From: Symbiodinium natans
Lineage: Eukaryota > Sar > Dinophyceae > Suessiales > Symbiodiniaceae
Direction: 5' to 3'
Assembly (NCBI GenBank): GCA_905221605.1
Contig: CAJNDS010001500.1
Coordinates: 1 to 16,321 of the forward strand
Length of the DNA: 16,321 bases
Shown: piece by piece, positions 1 to 7,674 of the stretch
Layout of the letters: every line of letters starts with the position of its first letter
Position numbering within the stretch: the stretch's first letter is position 1
Notes under the pieces: model-generated
Database searches by the model: none
Seen by the model: only the letters and a program-made list of their open reading frames with translations
What the model was told of the DNA's origin: nothing
Translations under genes and position numbers: made by a program

Positions 1-152
<152 letters not shown>

Positions 153-360
153 CTGTTGGGGGTTTGGGGTTCTTTCCTCTCACCCTGTCTCCGGTCGGCT
201 CCCTCTTGTTTTGTTTTTCGCGCTGGGAAAAGTTTCTCTCCCTGGGTCGCGCTGGAGGTTCGGGTCCGGGCGGGTTTGTAGGGCGGGGTCCGCGCTCGTT
301 CGCGCCCGCGAAGGTCGCGTTCGCGCTTTCCCCCTTCCTTGCCCTGCCGCAGTCCTGGAC
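153..360 (+). other. Leader upstream of recombinase gene
   Basis: This GC-rich stretch has no convincing gene. It should contain the 5' untranslated part of the retroelement. By eye it does not match the 496-bp spacer at 6865-7360, which would be the expected partner if a complete A1 repeat lay here. It contains T-rich and pyrimidine-rich tracts (about 170-215 and 326-348). Confidence 0.5.
326..352 (+). promoter_or_regulatory. Possible trans-splice acceptor before recombinase
   Basis: A pyrimidine-rich tract ends in CAG at 350-352, only 8 nt before the ATG at 361. Dinoflagellate mRNAs commonly receive a spliced leader at such polypyrimidine-AG sites. A similar arrangement precedes the Gag-like gene, which suggests separate mRNAs from one array. 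The spliced leader itself is not in the window, so this is inferred from the pattern alone. Confidence 0.35.
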
Positions 361-945
361 ATGGCTCCGAAGGTTAAGGGTGCCGATCGTTGGTTTTGGA
401 AAGTTGTTTCCTGGCCAAAATTTGATAACGGGTTCCGAGAAGCGGCACTCGCATGTGAGCTGGCAAGCTTTCACTTTGTGCTGGCGCTCGACTGCGCCTC
501 TGAAGGAGAGTTTGCTGCCAAGTATCTGAGTCTGATCAAGGATGATCAGCCAGAGGTCCATGCTGCGCTCGCAGAGAGAACACAGATGCTTGAGCAGTTT
601 TGGATTTTAATCAAGGCCTCGGAGTCATGGTTCGATGAATCGGTCGCTTTGCAGACTGGCACTGGCCATGCTCTTAAAAGAGGCTTCGGCGAGCTTAGTC
701 CAGCTTCTGTGCCCGCTCGAAGGGAGTCGGCCGTGAAAGCCCTTCTACCGCCCCCTAAGCTTCCGAGGCCGAAAGCCAGATTGATCAACCAACCTGCGAG
801 CTCATCTGCAACTCCGCTTCTGGATCAAGAGCTGGCAGAGAAGCAGAAGTGGGCATCTCTGTGGATAGGATCCTCAAGTACGCTCTCTACTTGGATTCCA
901 AGGAATGCGGCCCCACCGTTCTGCCGTCCCTCCGGACAGCCATAA
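361..945 (+). CDS. Tyrosine recombinase, N-terminal part (frame 1, before a frameshift)
   Basis: The proposed start is the ATG at 361 (GACATGG context), reading MAPKVKGADRWFWK. The frame stays open to 945, but the natural protein most likely leaves it at about 840-870, where the other frame takes up the recombinase domain. The part before the shift is about 160-170 residues: a helical-looking N-terminal region with many Trp, Phe and acidic residues, then a Pro/Arg/Ser-rich linker (PPPKLPRPKAR) and ELAEKQKW. I recognise no separate domain; its position fits the DNA-binding N-terminal region of a DIRS/PAT-type recombinase. Moving from this frame to the next needs a -1 step, equivalent to one missing base. 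No X XXY YYZ slippery heptamer was found in the overlap, so a decay mutation or assembly error is more likely than programmed frameshifting. Confidence 0.6.
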   Translation: MAPKVKGADRWFWKVVSWPKFDNGFREAALACELASFHFVLALDCASEGEFAAKYLSLIKDDQPEVHAALAERTQMLEQFWILIKASESWFDESVALQTGTGHALKRGFGELSPASVPARRESAVKALLPPPKLPRPKARLINQPASSSATPLLDQELAEKQKWASLWIGSSSTLSTWIPRNAAPPFCRPSGQP

Positions 946-1997
946 AGTGGGTCGCGTTCCGTATCGACTTGGAGATCCCGGATCTGGATGATGCTCGGAT
1001 CCTCGCTCCTGAGAAACAGATCTTTGATAAGAGAGGCAGGCCGCTCAAGGAGGCGCCGGCATTTCCACTTCCTCTCGTGGTGGCCTTGGAGACAGCGATC
1101 ACCGATGATAAATGGAGTGTGCCAGTACGCATCTTCCTATGGTGGGTCACGTGCATGATCATGGCCTCTCTCAGGTTCGATGATGCTGTCCATGTGAAGC
1201 CCACCGAGCTCGAGATGAACGAGGAGGGCCTCCTCGGAGTTTCATGGCAGACCAAAACGGAACGCAAGCGTCGAGGCACCAAGTTCTTGGTCCCCGACGT
1301 GTCCTTTGGCCAGGTTCCATGGCTGCGCGCTGGTTGGTCCTTGTTCCAGGCTCACTTTTCGGAGGATCTAGAGAGGGACTTCTGGGTGCCCGAGCTCAAC
1401 ACCCGGGAGGCCTTCACTGGCCACGCTCCAGCCTATGACAGGTCCCTGCAATGGCTCGTTCACTGTCTCTGGCACGTGGGTCATGATGCTCAACTGAACC
1501 AGGACCTTCTGACGGCGATCCCCTCGCTCAAATGGCACTCATGTAGAGTGACGTTGCTGGATCAGGCGGTCCGCCAGGGACATCAAGCTCCTAGCATTGG
1601 CCTTCAAGCCAATTGGAAGAACCCAGGCCCGCTCGTCCAGAAGTACGCTCGCTCGCGGACAGGAGTGTCCGCCAACATGATCAAAGACATTGTGGCGGAC
1701 TACAAACGACACCACGATCCTAAATGCGTTCTCCCCGATGATGAGGTCGATGACGGGGAGGACTTTGAGCTCAACGTGACGGAGTTCTTCACCAAGAATC
1801 CCAAGAAAGGCTCCGCTTATGAACACAAGATCCATGTGTGCTCAGCTGAGGACATGCAGACGATCGCCTGCGGTCGTGCCCGTGCTGAGGACTGTGTTCA
1901 CATCGGAGCGCTGCTACCAGATGTGCAGCTGTTTTGTAGACATTGTGCGCGCGCTCGGCCTGACGTCGCGCGCGCGCATAACGTCGTGTTCGTTTGA
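849..1997 (+). CDS. Tyrosine recombinase, catalytic part (YR retroelement integrase)
   Basis: The frame is open from 759 to the TGA at 1995-1997; numbering here starts at the GTG at 849, which is probably not a true start. The order of motifs matches the tyrosine recombinase fold: box I ASLRFDD with Arg109, a QTKTERKRR strand with candidate catalytic Lys136, box II WHSCR giving His230 and Arg233 (HxxR), then QANWKNPGPLVQKYARSR with Trp256 and the likely nucleophile Tyr266. Such enzymes cut and rejoin DNA through a 3'-phosphotyrosine link. In DIRS, PAT and Ngaro elements they integrate a circular DNA without target duplication. The C-terminal extension has an acidic patch (about 296-306) and a CxH...CxxC cluster (C349, H351, C363, C366) that could bind zinc. 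The gene lies upstream of Gag and RT, unlike the usual DIRS-type order. The catalytic set looks intact, but the N-terminal half is in another frame. Confidence 0.85.
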   Translation: MGISVDRILKYALYLDSKECGPTVLPSLRTAIKWVAFRIDLEIPDLDDARILAPEKQIFDKRGRPLKEAPAFPLPLVVALETAITDDKWSVPVRIFLWWVTCMIMASLRFDDAVHVKPTELEMNEEGLLGVSWQTKTERKRRGTKFLVPDVSFGQVPWLRAGWSLFQAHFSEDLERDFWVPELNTREAFTGHAPAYDRSLQWLVHCLWHVGHDAQLNQDLLTAIPSLKWHSCRVTLLDQAVRQGHQAPSIGLQANWKNPGPLVQKYARSRTGVSANMIKDIVADYKRHHDPKCVLPDDEVDDGEDFELNVTEFFTKNPKKGSAYEHKIHVCSAEDMQTIACGRARAEDCVHIGALLPDVQLFCRHCARARPDVARAHNVVFV

Positions 1998-2030
1998 CCT
2001 TAGCTTGAAGGAAAGAGTGTGATCTGTTGG

Positions 2031-2103
2031 TTCCCCTCCCAACCCTCCCCCTTTTTGGGTTTTTCCTTGCCGCCTGGGTGAGACAGGTTGCCACGGCTCG
2101 CAG
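2031..2103 (+). promoter_or_regulatory. Pyrimidine tract and CAG sites before Gag gene
   Basis: A C/T-rich tract (about 2031-2070) is followed by CAG at 2084-2086 and another at 2101-2103, then the Gag-like ATG at 2135. The distance from the recombinase stop is small. The layout would suit trans-splicing that gives Gag-Pol its own capped mRNA. Coding potential in the same frame upstream of 2135 is open to 2027 but looks non-coding. Confidence 0.35.
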
Positions 2104-2134
2104 CTCCCGTCTCTCCTGTGCACTCCTCGCCATC

Positions 2135-3436
2135 ATGGTGGATCGCACGCTGTACCCCGACGACAAGATCCCGGAGCTGGCCGTTCGGCAAATTTTTGGC
2201 CGGAATCGCCTGCCGGAGCCCTTGTGCTTGCTCCTCGCGGACAATGGTCTCAATACGGTGGCCACGCTCTCCATGCTCGGGGACACCATTGCAGTTGTCA
2301 AGACCACCATGAGGGCGATCGTCCCCGACGAGAACAAGTTCGGAGCTTCGCCGGCGGCCCGAGAGATCGCTCTCACACAGATCGCGGCAGTTTGGAAGGC
2401 CGCGTCTACACTCCAGGAGCATGTCTCAGCTCGCCGCGCTCGCATGGAGGAGGAGCCCAGCAAGGTGCCGGAGATCCCCGGGGAGGACCACGCGGAGTTT
2501 CGCGAGCTCTTCGTGGCGGCGCACCCCGACGTGCTCCTCACCTATCACAAAGAGCCGCACCGAAAGTTCGTGGAGAGAATCCACCGTGACTACATGGTCC
2601 ACGGGGCGGTCGCCTTCTATGAGGTCGCCGAAATGCGGACTCGGAACGAGACGATCGTCCAAACCGCAAGTTTGGCCAAGACATCGGAGGATCTCCTGCG
2701 CGTGGTCCAAACCGACTCCAGGTCAGCCATTGCCTCGGAGTCGCAGGTCATGGACCGTCTTCACGCTTTCTTTGTGGCGCTCGAGTTCCTCAACATTTGC
2801 GAGTTCTCCTTTGCAGCCGGTCCTCTTCGCTACTTGGCGGAGCTCGAAGAGTGGCGCCACGAAAACCGAGGACTAGCAGTTCTGCTGTCAGCAGACACTC
2901 TCCTTCGGCGCAAGGTCTACAAGCTCAACAACGACAAGCGCAAGGACTACCCCACCTTCTCAGCGGCTCTGCTGCAGGTGTTGGAACACCACAAGCAGCT
3001 CTGGAACGATGCCCGTTCGGCCGCCGAGTTGGACAAGTTCAAGCAAATGGAATTCGATGTGGGTGCACGCGGGGCCAAGCGCTCGCGCTCGCCTACACCG
3101 GACGCTGCCCTCCCCAAGGAGAAGGCCGCTCGCGCCCGTCGCAACAAGGCCAAACGGGACAAGCAAAAGCAGCTTTTCAAACAGCTCAAAGAAGAGAAAG
3201 CCAGTGGAAAAGGAGGAGGCAAAGCTCGCGGTGCCGAAGGACGAGTTAAGCTCGTTGCCCGGGACACGCGCGTGCCCGAAGCGGAGTGGAAAAAGATCAT
3301 GTCGTTCACATACTCGGGTCGCAAGCGTTGCCCCTGGTATAACTGCTCCCTCGGATGCCGCTTCGGTGACTCGTGCAAAGATGATCACTCTTGCGTTCAG
3401 TGTGGTCAGAAACACCCCTATCACGGAAACCATTGA
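2135..3436 (+). CDS. Gag-like nucleocapsid protein with C-terminal CCCH zinc finger
   Basis: The start ATG at 2135 (CATCATGG) gives a 433-residue protein MVDRTLYPDDKIPEL. I chose it over earlier in-frame codons because translation upstream looks like leader. The first 300 or so residues are mainly helical, as expected of a capsid-type protein, with no recognised enzyme motif. A strongly basic segment follows at about 315-375 (KRSRSP, then ARARRNKAKRDKQKQ and KGGGKARG), suited to nucleic-acid binding or nuclear import. The C-terminus holds a canonical CCCH finger C399-x8-C408-x5-C414-x3-H418, directly followed by C420-x2-C423-x3-H427 with further His residues. It stops at UGA 3434-3436, and the same frame continues into the Pol-like protein. 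I infer it packages the element RNA and is made alone or, by readthrough, as Gag-Pol. The Gag role rests on position, basic tail and zinc finger, not on a recognised capsid family. Confidence 0.75.
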   Translation: MVDRTLYPDDKIPELAVRQIFGRNRLPEPLCLLLADNGLNTVATLSMLGDTIAVVKTTMRAIVPDENKFGASPAAREIALTQIAAVWKAASTLQEHVSARRARMEEEPSKVPEIPGEDHAEFRELFVAAHPDVLLTYHKEPHRKFVERIHRDYMVHGAVAFYEVAEMRTRNETIVQTASLAKTSEDLLRVVQTDSRSAIASESQVMDRLHAFFVALEFLNICEFSFAAGPLRYLAELEEWRHENRGLAVLLSADTLLRRKVYKLNNDKRKDYPTFSAALLQVLEHHKQLWNDARSAAELDKFKQMEFDVGARGAKRSRSPTPDAALPKEKAARARRNKAKRDKQKQLFKQLKEEKASGKGGGKARGAEGRVKLVARDTRVPEAEWKKIMSFTYSGRKRCPWYNCSLGCRFGDSCKDDHSCVQCGQKHPYHGNH

Positions 3437-3486
3437 AAGGTGCTGGCCCCTCCGCCCGGGAACTTTTCTCCTCCGGCGGAGGGGCC
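3434..3486 (+). promoter_or_regulatory. Candidate UGA readthrough signal: stop codon, 8-nt spacer, 12-bp hairpin
   Basis: The Gag-like frame ends CAT TGA AAG, and the Pol-like frame continues without any shift. The spacer is 3437-3444 (8 nt). The 5' arm GGCCCCTCCGCC (3445-3456) is exactly complementary to GGCGGAGGGGCC (3475-3486), leaving an 18-nt loop that could pair further inside (GGG at 3458-3460 with CTC at 3471-3473, one G-T wobble). A stop codon, eight-base spacer and structured RNA is the geometry known from gammaretroviral gag-pol readthrough. The Pol frame has no AUG until residue 187, inside the methyltransferase-like domain, so internal initiation could not make the whole protein. 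Confidence 0.65.
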
Positions 3487-6400
3487 GCCGCCTTCTCAGC
3501 GGAATCCGCATGGGGATGTGTTCTGTGAGTCAGCGGTTGACGCTGCCCGTTCGCAGCTGAATGCTGATCCCTCTCAGTCTACATACCCATGGCATTCCTG
3601 GTCACAGGTGCCGAGGACGGTGGCTCAAGTGCTCCCGTTCGGGCCCTTCTTCCTCGAGGTCTTCGCAGGCGAGGCAGGGTTCACTGCTGAGGTGGCCAAG
3701 CTCGGCGTGCCAGTGCTCCCGCCCATCGACGTGGAACAAGCAGGTCTCGTCCAAGAGCCGCAGGACTTGTTGGACGCCGCCTTCTTTGGCTTCCTCATCA
3801 CGCTTCTGCTCGCGGGGGCCGTGTTCTTCCTGCACCTCGGGACACCCTGCGGCACTTTCAGCATTGTTCGTACACGACAACCAGGGCCAGCGCCGCTCCG
3901 TTCAGCCGGCCAACCTCTCGGTCTAGATGGCCTCAACCCAGGTGATCGCGAAGACCTCTGGCTCGGCAACCATCTGCTCTTTCTTTCGATCGAGCTCATG
4001 GAAGCGGTGCTGCAAACCGGTGGAGATGTTTCTCTCGAGAACCCGGCCGATAGCATTATGTGGCTTGTTCCGCCCGTCCTGAACCTCATCGCCAAGTTCG
4101 CGCTGCAGTTCGCCTACTTGGATCAGTGCGAGTTTGGTGCCAGCTCCAAGAAGCCCACGCGCTTCCTGATCTCCCATGCAGCGTGTGGGCAGGGCATGCG
4201 TGTCTGCTCGCAACGCCATAAGCACAAGAAGCTGCTTGGAACAACTTTCTGGCACGGCCGATGGGTCCGCTCCACTAAAGCGGCTCAGGTCTACCCCCAG
4301 CCGCTTTGTCGAACGCTAGCACGCGCGGTGTGTCACATACACAACCGCTCGTGCCCTCAGTTCTGTCGCAGCTTCGCGCTGGTGGTGCCCGCGGCCGATC
4401 GGAAGCGCGCGCTGGGCCAGGCCGCTAACTGGAAGATGCATCGTCAGGCCCACGGGGCCGCTCTCGCACAGGCAGCGGGCTACCAGCTCAAGAGGGGGGC
4501 TGTGAAGCCCCTGCTAGATTGCGAGGTTGAGCCCGGCGAAGCGATCGAGTGGGCGCTCAAGGTCGACCACCCGTTCTCCGTGCCGCCCCCGCTCTCCCAG
4601 CAGCTCCTTGACAACATTCAACTGGTTACAACGCAGGGGGCAGTGCTGAACTCCGCTCGCCGTCGGGATCTAGAGTTCTGGAAACAGCAAGCCGCGCTCC
4701 TACTGCCACACACTGCGCGCATGATCGATTCGCTCCCAGATCCTGCTCTTCGTCGCCTCCTTCGAGGAGGAGCCGATGGGCAGCCTTGCCAATTGGGAAC
4801 GACTTGCCACATCGCGCTGTACAAGACTCTGTTGCTTCGGGCGGGCTCGCTCGACAAGGACTTGCCGAAGCTCTTGCTGAATGGTTTTCCGATCGTGGGA
4901 CCTATCTCGAAATCCGGTCGTTGGCCGGCTTACGAGAAGCAGCAGACGGTCATTTCCATTGAGCATGCTCTGGCTCGGGCCTGGGAAACTCGAGCTAAGA
5001 TCCTTAAGCGGGTTCGGGCTGTGCCAGTTTCCGATGAGTTAAGGTCCATTTGGAAAGCCTCTCTTGAAGATGTTGCAGACGGCTCTTGCCTTGGCCCCTT
5101 CGCGACCGAGGCAGAGGTCTCTGCGTGTGTAGGGGCAGACGACTGGATCCCGACCCAGCGGTTCGCAGTCGTGCAGAAGAACAAAGTCCGCGGTTGTGAT
5201 AGTGCTACCTCCAACCTCATCAATCAGATCACGCAGATTGTCGAGAAGCTCCAGCTCCCGGGAACGGATCTGAATGTCGCGGCTCTTCGCGAACTGCGTT
5301 CCCGCTCGGGGGAGGCCAAGCTAAAAGGTTGGGTCCTCGACGAGAAGAAGGCTTACCGCCAGGTTCCGATTGCTCCGGAGCACAGGAAGTTCAGCGTGAT
5401 CTGCCTCAAAGATCCGGACGACGGTCAGGCAAAGTTCTTCGTCATGGTTGGCCACTCCTTTGGGCTGGTCTCGGCGGTCTACAACTACAATCGACGTTCG
5501 GCTGCGATCAATGAGATCCTGGAAAAGCTCTTCGGCCTCGTTGCCTTCAACTTCTATGACGACAAGTACGGCTTCGAGACGGAAGAGACGATCGACTCCG
5601 CCCATGAGGTTGCGATCGGGATCCACTGGTTGCTGGGCGCGGGCTTCGAGCAGAAGAAGTTGCAGAAGACCTCGAAGCCGGTCGTGCTCGGGGTCACCTA
5701 TGATCTCGACCGCCTGGAGCTAGCGATCAAAGACGACAGGAAAGAAGAGCTCGTCTCATTGATCGATTCAATCCTGGAGTCGGGTTCTCTGGACCCAGGA
5801 TCGGCTGGCAAGCTCAAGGGCAAGCTGATGTTCGGAGCGAGCCATCTCTGGGGCAAAGTGGGAAGGGCTTTCCTGAGGCCCCTCTCCGAACGTCAATACT
5901 CCCGAGATCGAAGTGATCTGCGTTCTTCATTGTCGGCTCCGCTGAGGCGGTCGCTCGTGCAATGGAAGAAGCTGATTCGCGAAGGGCCGCCCAGGCAGAT
6001 CGCTTTGCGAACTTCAAAGCCCGCTGACGTGGTCATCTTCACTGACGGGTTCGCGCCGGACCTCAGAAAGAAGGAAAAGGGCCCGGAGAGAATAGGGGCC
6101 GTTTGCTTCGATCGGAGAGGAGCGGCGCCGATCCAGTTCTCCGAGGCGATCCCCGAGGCGGTCATTCGGAAGTGGGTCCCGAGGGCAACTCAGATCTTTC
6201 CCGTTGAGCTGATCGCCCCGGTGCTGGCTCTGGCTACGTTCGCAGATCAAGTGAGGGGCAGAGACGTAGTTATGCTGATAGACTCCGAAGGAGTGGAAGC
6301 AGCGCTGATCAAGGGATACTCGTCCCATGAAGACCTCGTCGAGATCATCGAAGTCTTTTGGGGTCTTGCATTCGAACTTCGAGCCAATGTTTTTATCGAT

Positions 6401-6532
6401 CGTGTTTCAACTGATGGAAATCCGGCTGATTGGCCGTCCAGAAACAACCTCGTTCGTGGTACTGAAGCAGGCTGGCAGACGGCCCAGTGCTGTTGGCCTC
6501 CTGCTCTTGTGCCTGACTTTCATACCAATTGA
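3437..6532 (+). CDS. Pol-like polyprotein: C5-methyltransferase-like domain, reverse transcriptase, RNase H
   Basis: This 1031-codon open region follows the Gag UGA in the same frame (residue 1 = the GTG at 3440). Residues 1-60 are a Pro/Ser-rich linker. Residues about 65-300 resemble a cytosine-C5 methyltransferase: motif I LEVFAGEAGF (72-81), an acidic strand end PPID (94-97), motif IV TPCGTFS with candidate nucleophile Cys137, motif VI as LENP (E200), a motif VIII-like FGASSKKPTRFLIS (232-245), and a motif X-like YPQPLCRTLARAV (285-297). The RT shows fingers motif RFAVVQKNKVRG (574-585), motif A WVLDEKKAYRQVPI (D634), motif B FGLVSAVYNYNR (674-685), motif C FYDD (D707, D708) and motif E VLGVTYD (749-755). 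The RNase H has IFTDG (D869), E923, LID (D948) and NPADWPSR (D997), a full DEDD-type set. No protease or DDE integrase is seen, consistent with a recombinase-integrated element. It would copy element RNA into DNA; methyltransferase activity is unproven. Confidence 0.88.
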   Translation, partial: KVLAPPPGNFSPPAEGPPPSQRNPHGDVFCESAVDAARSQLNADPSQSTYPWHSWSQVPRTVAQVLPFGPFFLEVFAGEAGFTAEVAKLGVPVLPPIDVEQAGLVQEPQDLLDAAFFGFLITLLLAGAVFFLHLGTPCGTFSIVRTRQPGPAPLRSAGQPLGLDGLNPGDREDLWLGNHLLFLSIELMEAVLQTGGDVSLENPADSIMWLVPPVLNLIAKFALQFAYLDQCEFGASSKKPTRFLISHAACGQGMRVCSQRHKHKKLLGTTFWHGRWVRSTKAAQVYPQPLCRTLARAVCHIHNRSCPQFCRSFALVVPAADRKRALGQAANWKMHRQAHGAALAQAAGYQLKRGAVKPLLDCEVEPGEAIEWALKVDHPFSVPPPLSQQLLDNIQLVTTQGAVLNSARRRDLEFWKQQAALLLPHTARMIDSLPDPALRRLLRGGADGQPCQLGTTCHIALYKTLLLRAGSLDKDLPKLLLNGFPIVGPISKSGRWPAYEKQQTVISIEHALARAWETRAKILKRVRAVPVSDELRSIWKASLEDVADGSCLGPFATEAEVSACVGADDWIPTQRFAVVQKNKVRGCDSATSNLINQITQIVEKLQLPGTDLNVAALRELRSRSGEAKLKGWVLDEKKAYRQVPIAPEHRKFSVICLKDPDDGQAKFFVMVGHSFGLVSAVYNYNRRSAAINEILEKLFGLVAFNFYDDKYGFETEETIDSAHEVAIGIHWLLGAGFEQKKLQKTSKPVVLGVTYDLDRLELAIKDDRKEELVSLIDSILESGSLDPGSAGKLKGKLMFGASHLWGKVGRAFLRPLSERQYSRDRSDLRSSLSAPLRRSLVQWKKLIREGPPRQIALRTSKPADVVIFTDGFAPDLRKKEKGPERIGAVCFDRRGAAPIQFSEAIPEAVIRKWVPRATQIFPVELIAPVLALATFADQVRGRDVVMLIDSEGVEAALIKGYSSHEDLVEIIEVFWGLAFELRANVFIDRVSTDGNPADWPSRNNLVRGTEAGWQTAQCCWPPALVPDFHTN

Positions 6533-6550
6533 GCGGGAAGCTCTGGGCCT

Positions 6551-6864
6551 GGGACTTTCTGTTTGAGGTGCTCTCCTGAGTGCGGGCGACTGAGGTCTGC
6601 GGCCTTAAGGCTGTGAAAGCCTGGGGCTGTAGCTGCTCGGTTCTTGCCTGCGCTCGCTCGGGAAGAGTTGTAGGGGGGGAGCTCGGATGGTCCCGTGCCA
6701 TGATCGGCACAGGGCGAGCAGATGCTGCTTTGGATGCTCAATTTTCCTCTGCTCGACCCCATGCCTGAGCAGGAAAAAGGAAGGGCTCCCTTCGGTGCTT
6801 GTCCTGCTCTGTGTGCAAGTGATTAAGCGAGAGCTCGCTCGAGCGTACCTGCGTTGCTAAGTGG
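6551..6864 (+). repeat. 314-bp direct repeat, copy 1 (B1 of split direct repeats)
   Basis: It begins 18 nt after the Pol stop with GGGACTTTCTGTTTGAGG and ends GCGTTGCTAAGTGG. It matches 7361-7674 over the full 314 bp with only two differences by eye (A6672 versus C7482, C6807 versus T7617). It starts and ends without TG/CA and the outer flanks show no target duplication, so it does not look like an LTR. In PAT/Ngaro elements this position is B1. It contains a short inverted repeat GAGCAGGA (6767-6774) / TCCTGCTC (6802-6809). Small open frames inside both copies are not supported as genes. Confidence 0.93.
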
Positions 6865-7360
6865 TTCCCAAACCACCGGTTAGGTTGGTCTGGGGTTTGG
6901 GTCTCACTTTGGTCTGCAGGTTGTCACTTGCCGTTCGGTCTGCTCGAGTTTGCGGATCCGTCGCCATTTTGGCAAAAGGCGATCGACCCTGCAGACGAGA
7001 GCTGATCGGCTGTTTTTGGCCCACCCACCCAACCCTGCATGGCTGCAGCGCGCTCGCAAGCTGATGACGCTCCGCTGCCGCGGCTCTGGCCATGTGTGGA
7101 CTGTGGACTCATGAGGTCTGTTCTGTGTCGGAAGAGACGCTCCATGCTATGCGGCTGATCGTATGCCTGCGGAGCCCTGGGCAAGAGGTCTCTTCACGCC
7201 ATTTTGTATCCACTGCGATCGAGTTTATACGATTTTGCCACTTCTGTCGTGACCAGTCTTGGTGCACACCGCCGCCTCATCTGCAGGCCGATCGGTATGC
7301 GCCAGGGGACATGCCTTTGGAAGAAGTCGATTGATCGCATCTCTCGATGCTCGCCCCCAA
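6865..7360 (+). repeat. Spacer between the direct repeats (candidate A2 segment)
   Basis: This 496-bp segment lies exactly between the two 314-bp repeats and holds no convincing gene. If the element uses split direct repeats, this is A2 and a matching A1 should stand at the element's 5' end. No such match is visible in 1-360, so A1 may be lost or may lie left of the window. Confidence 0.5.
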
Positions 7361-7674
7361 GGGACTTTCTGTTTGAGGTGCTCTCCTGAGTGCGGGCGAC
7401 TGAGGTCTGCGGCCTTAAGGCTGTGAAAGCCTGGGGCTGTAGCTGCTCGGTTCTTGCCTGCGCTCGCTCGGGAAGAGTTGTCGGGGGGGAGCTCGGATGG
7501 TCCCGTGCCATGATCGGCACAGGGCGAGCAGATGCTGCTTTGGATGCTCAATTTTCCTCTGCTCGACCCCATGCCTGAGCAGGAAAAAGGAAGGGCTCCC
7601 TTCGGTGCTTGTCCTGTTCTGTGTGCAAGTGATTAAGCGAGAGCTCGCTCGAGCGTACCTGCGTTGCTAAGTGG
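7361..7674 (+). repeat. 314-bp direct repeat, copy 2 (B2 of split direct repeats)
   Basis: This copy is identical to 6551-6864 apart from two bases. Its right edge (GCTAAGTGG then AACTTGAAATC) marks the probable right end of the retroelement. The T at 7617 changes a G-C pair of the inner inverted repeat to G-T, so the stem is kept. Confidence 0.93.

Noticed and set aside
759-945. Programmed -1 frameshift in the recombinase
   Set aside because: No X XXY YYZ slippery heptamer in the right phase was found in the overlap; the nearby stem is weak.
1939-1980. GC-rich inverted repeat as a terminator
   Set aside because: It lies within the recombinase coding sequence and bacterial-type terminators do not apply here; it is alternating GC, prone to chance complementarity.
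6580-7578. Two identical 62-codon frames and related opposite-strand frames in the 314-bp repeats
   Set aside because: They are duplicated only because the repeats are; they resemble no known protein and no ATG-led, conserved gene is evident.
6551-7674. LTR retrotransposon ends
   Set aside because: The repeats lack TG...CA ends and target duplications, flank only a 496-bp spacer, and no DDE integrase is present.
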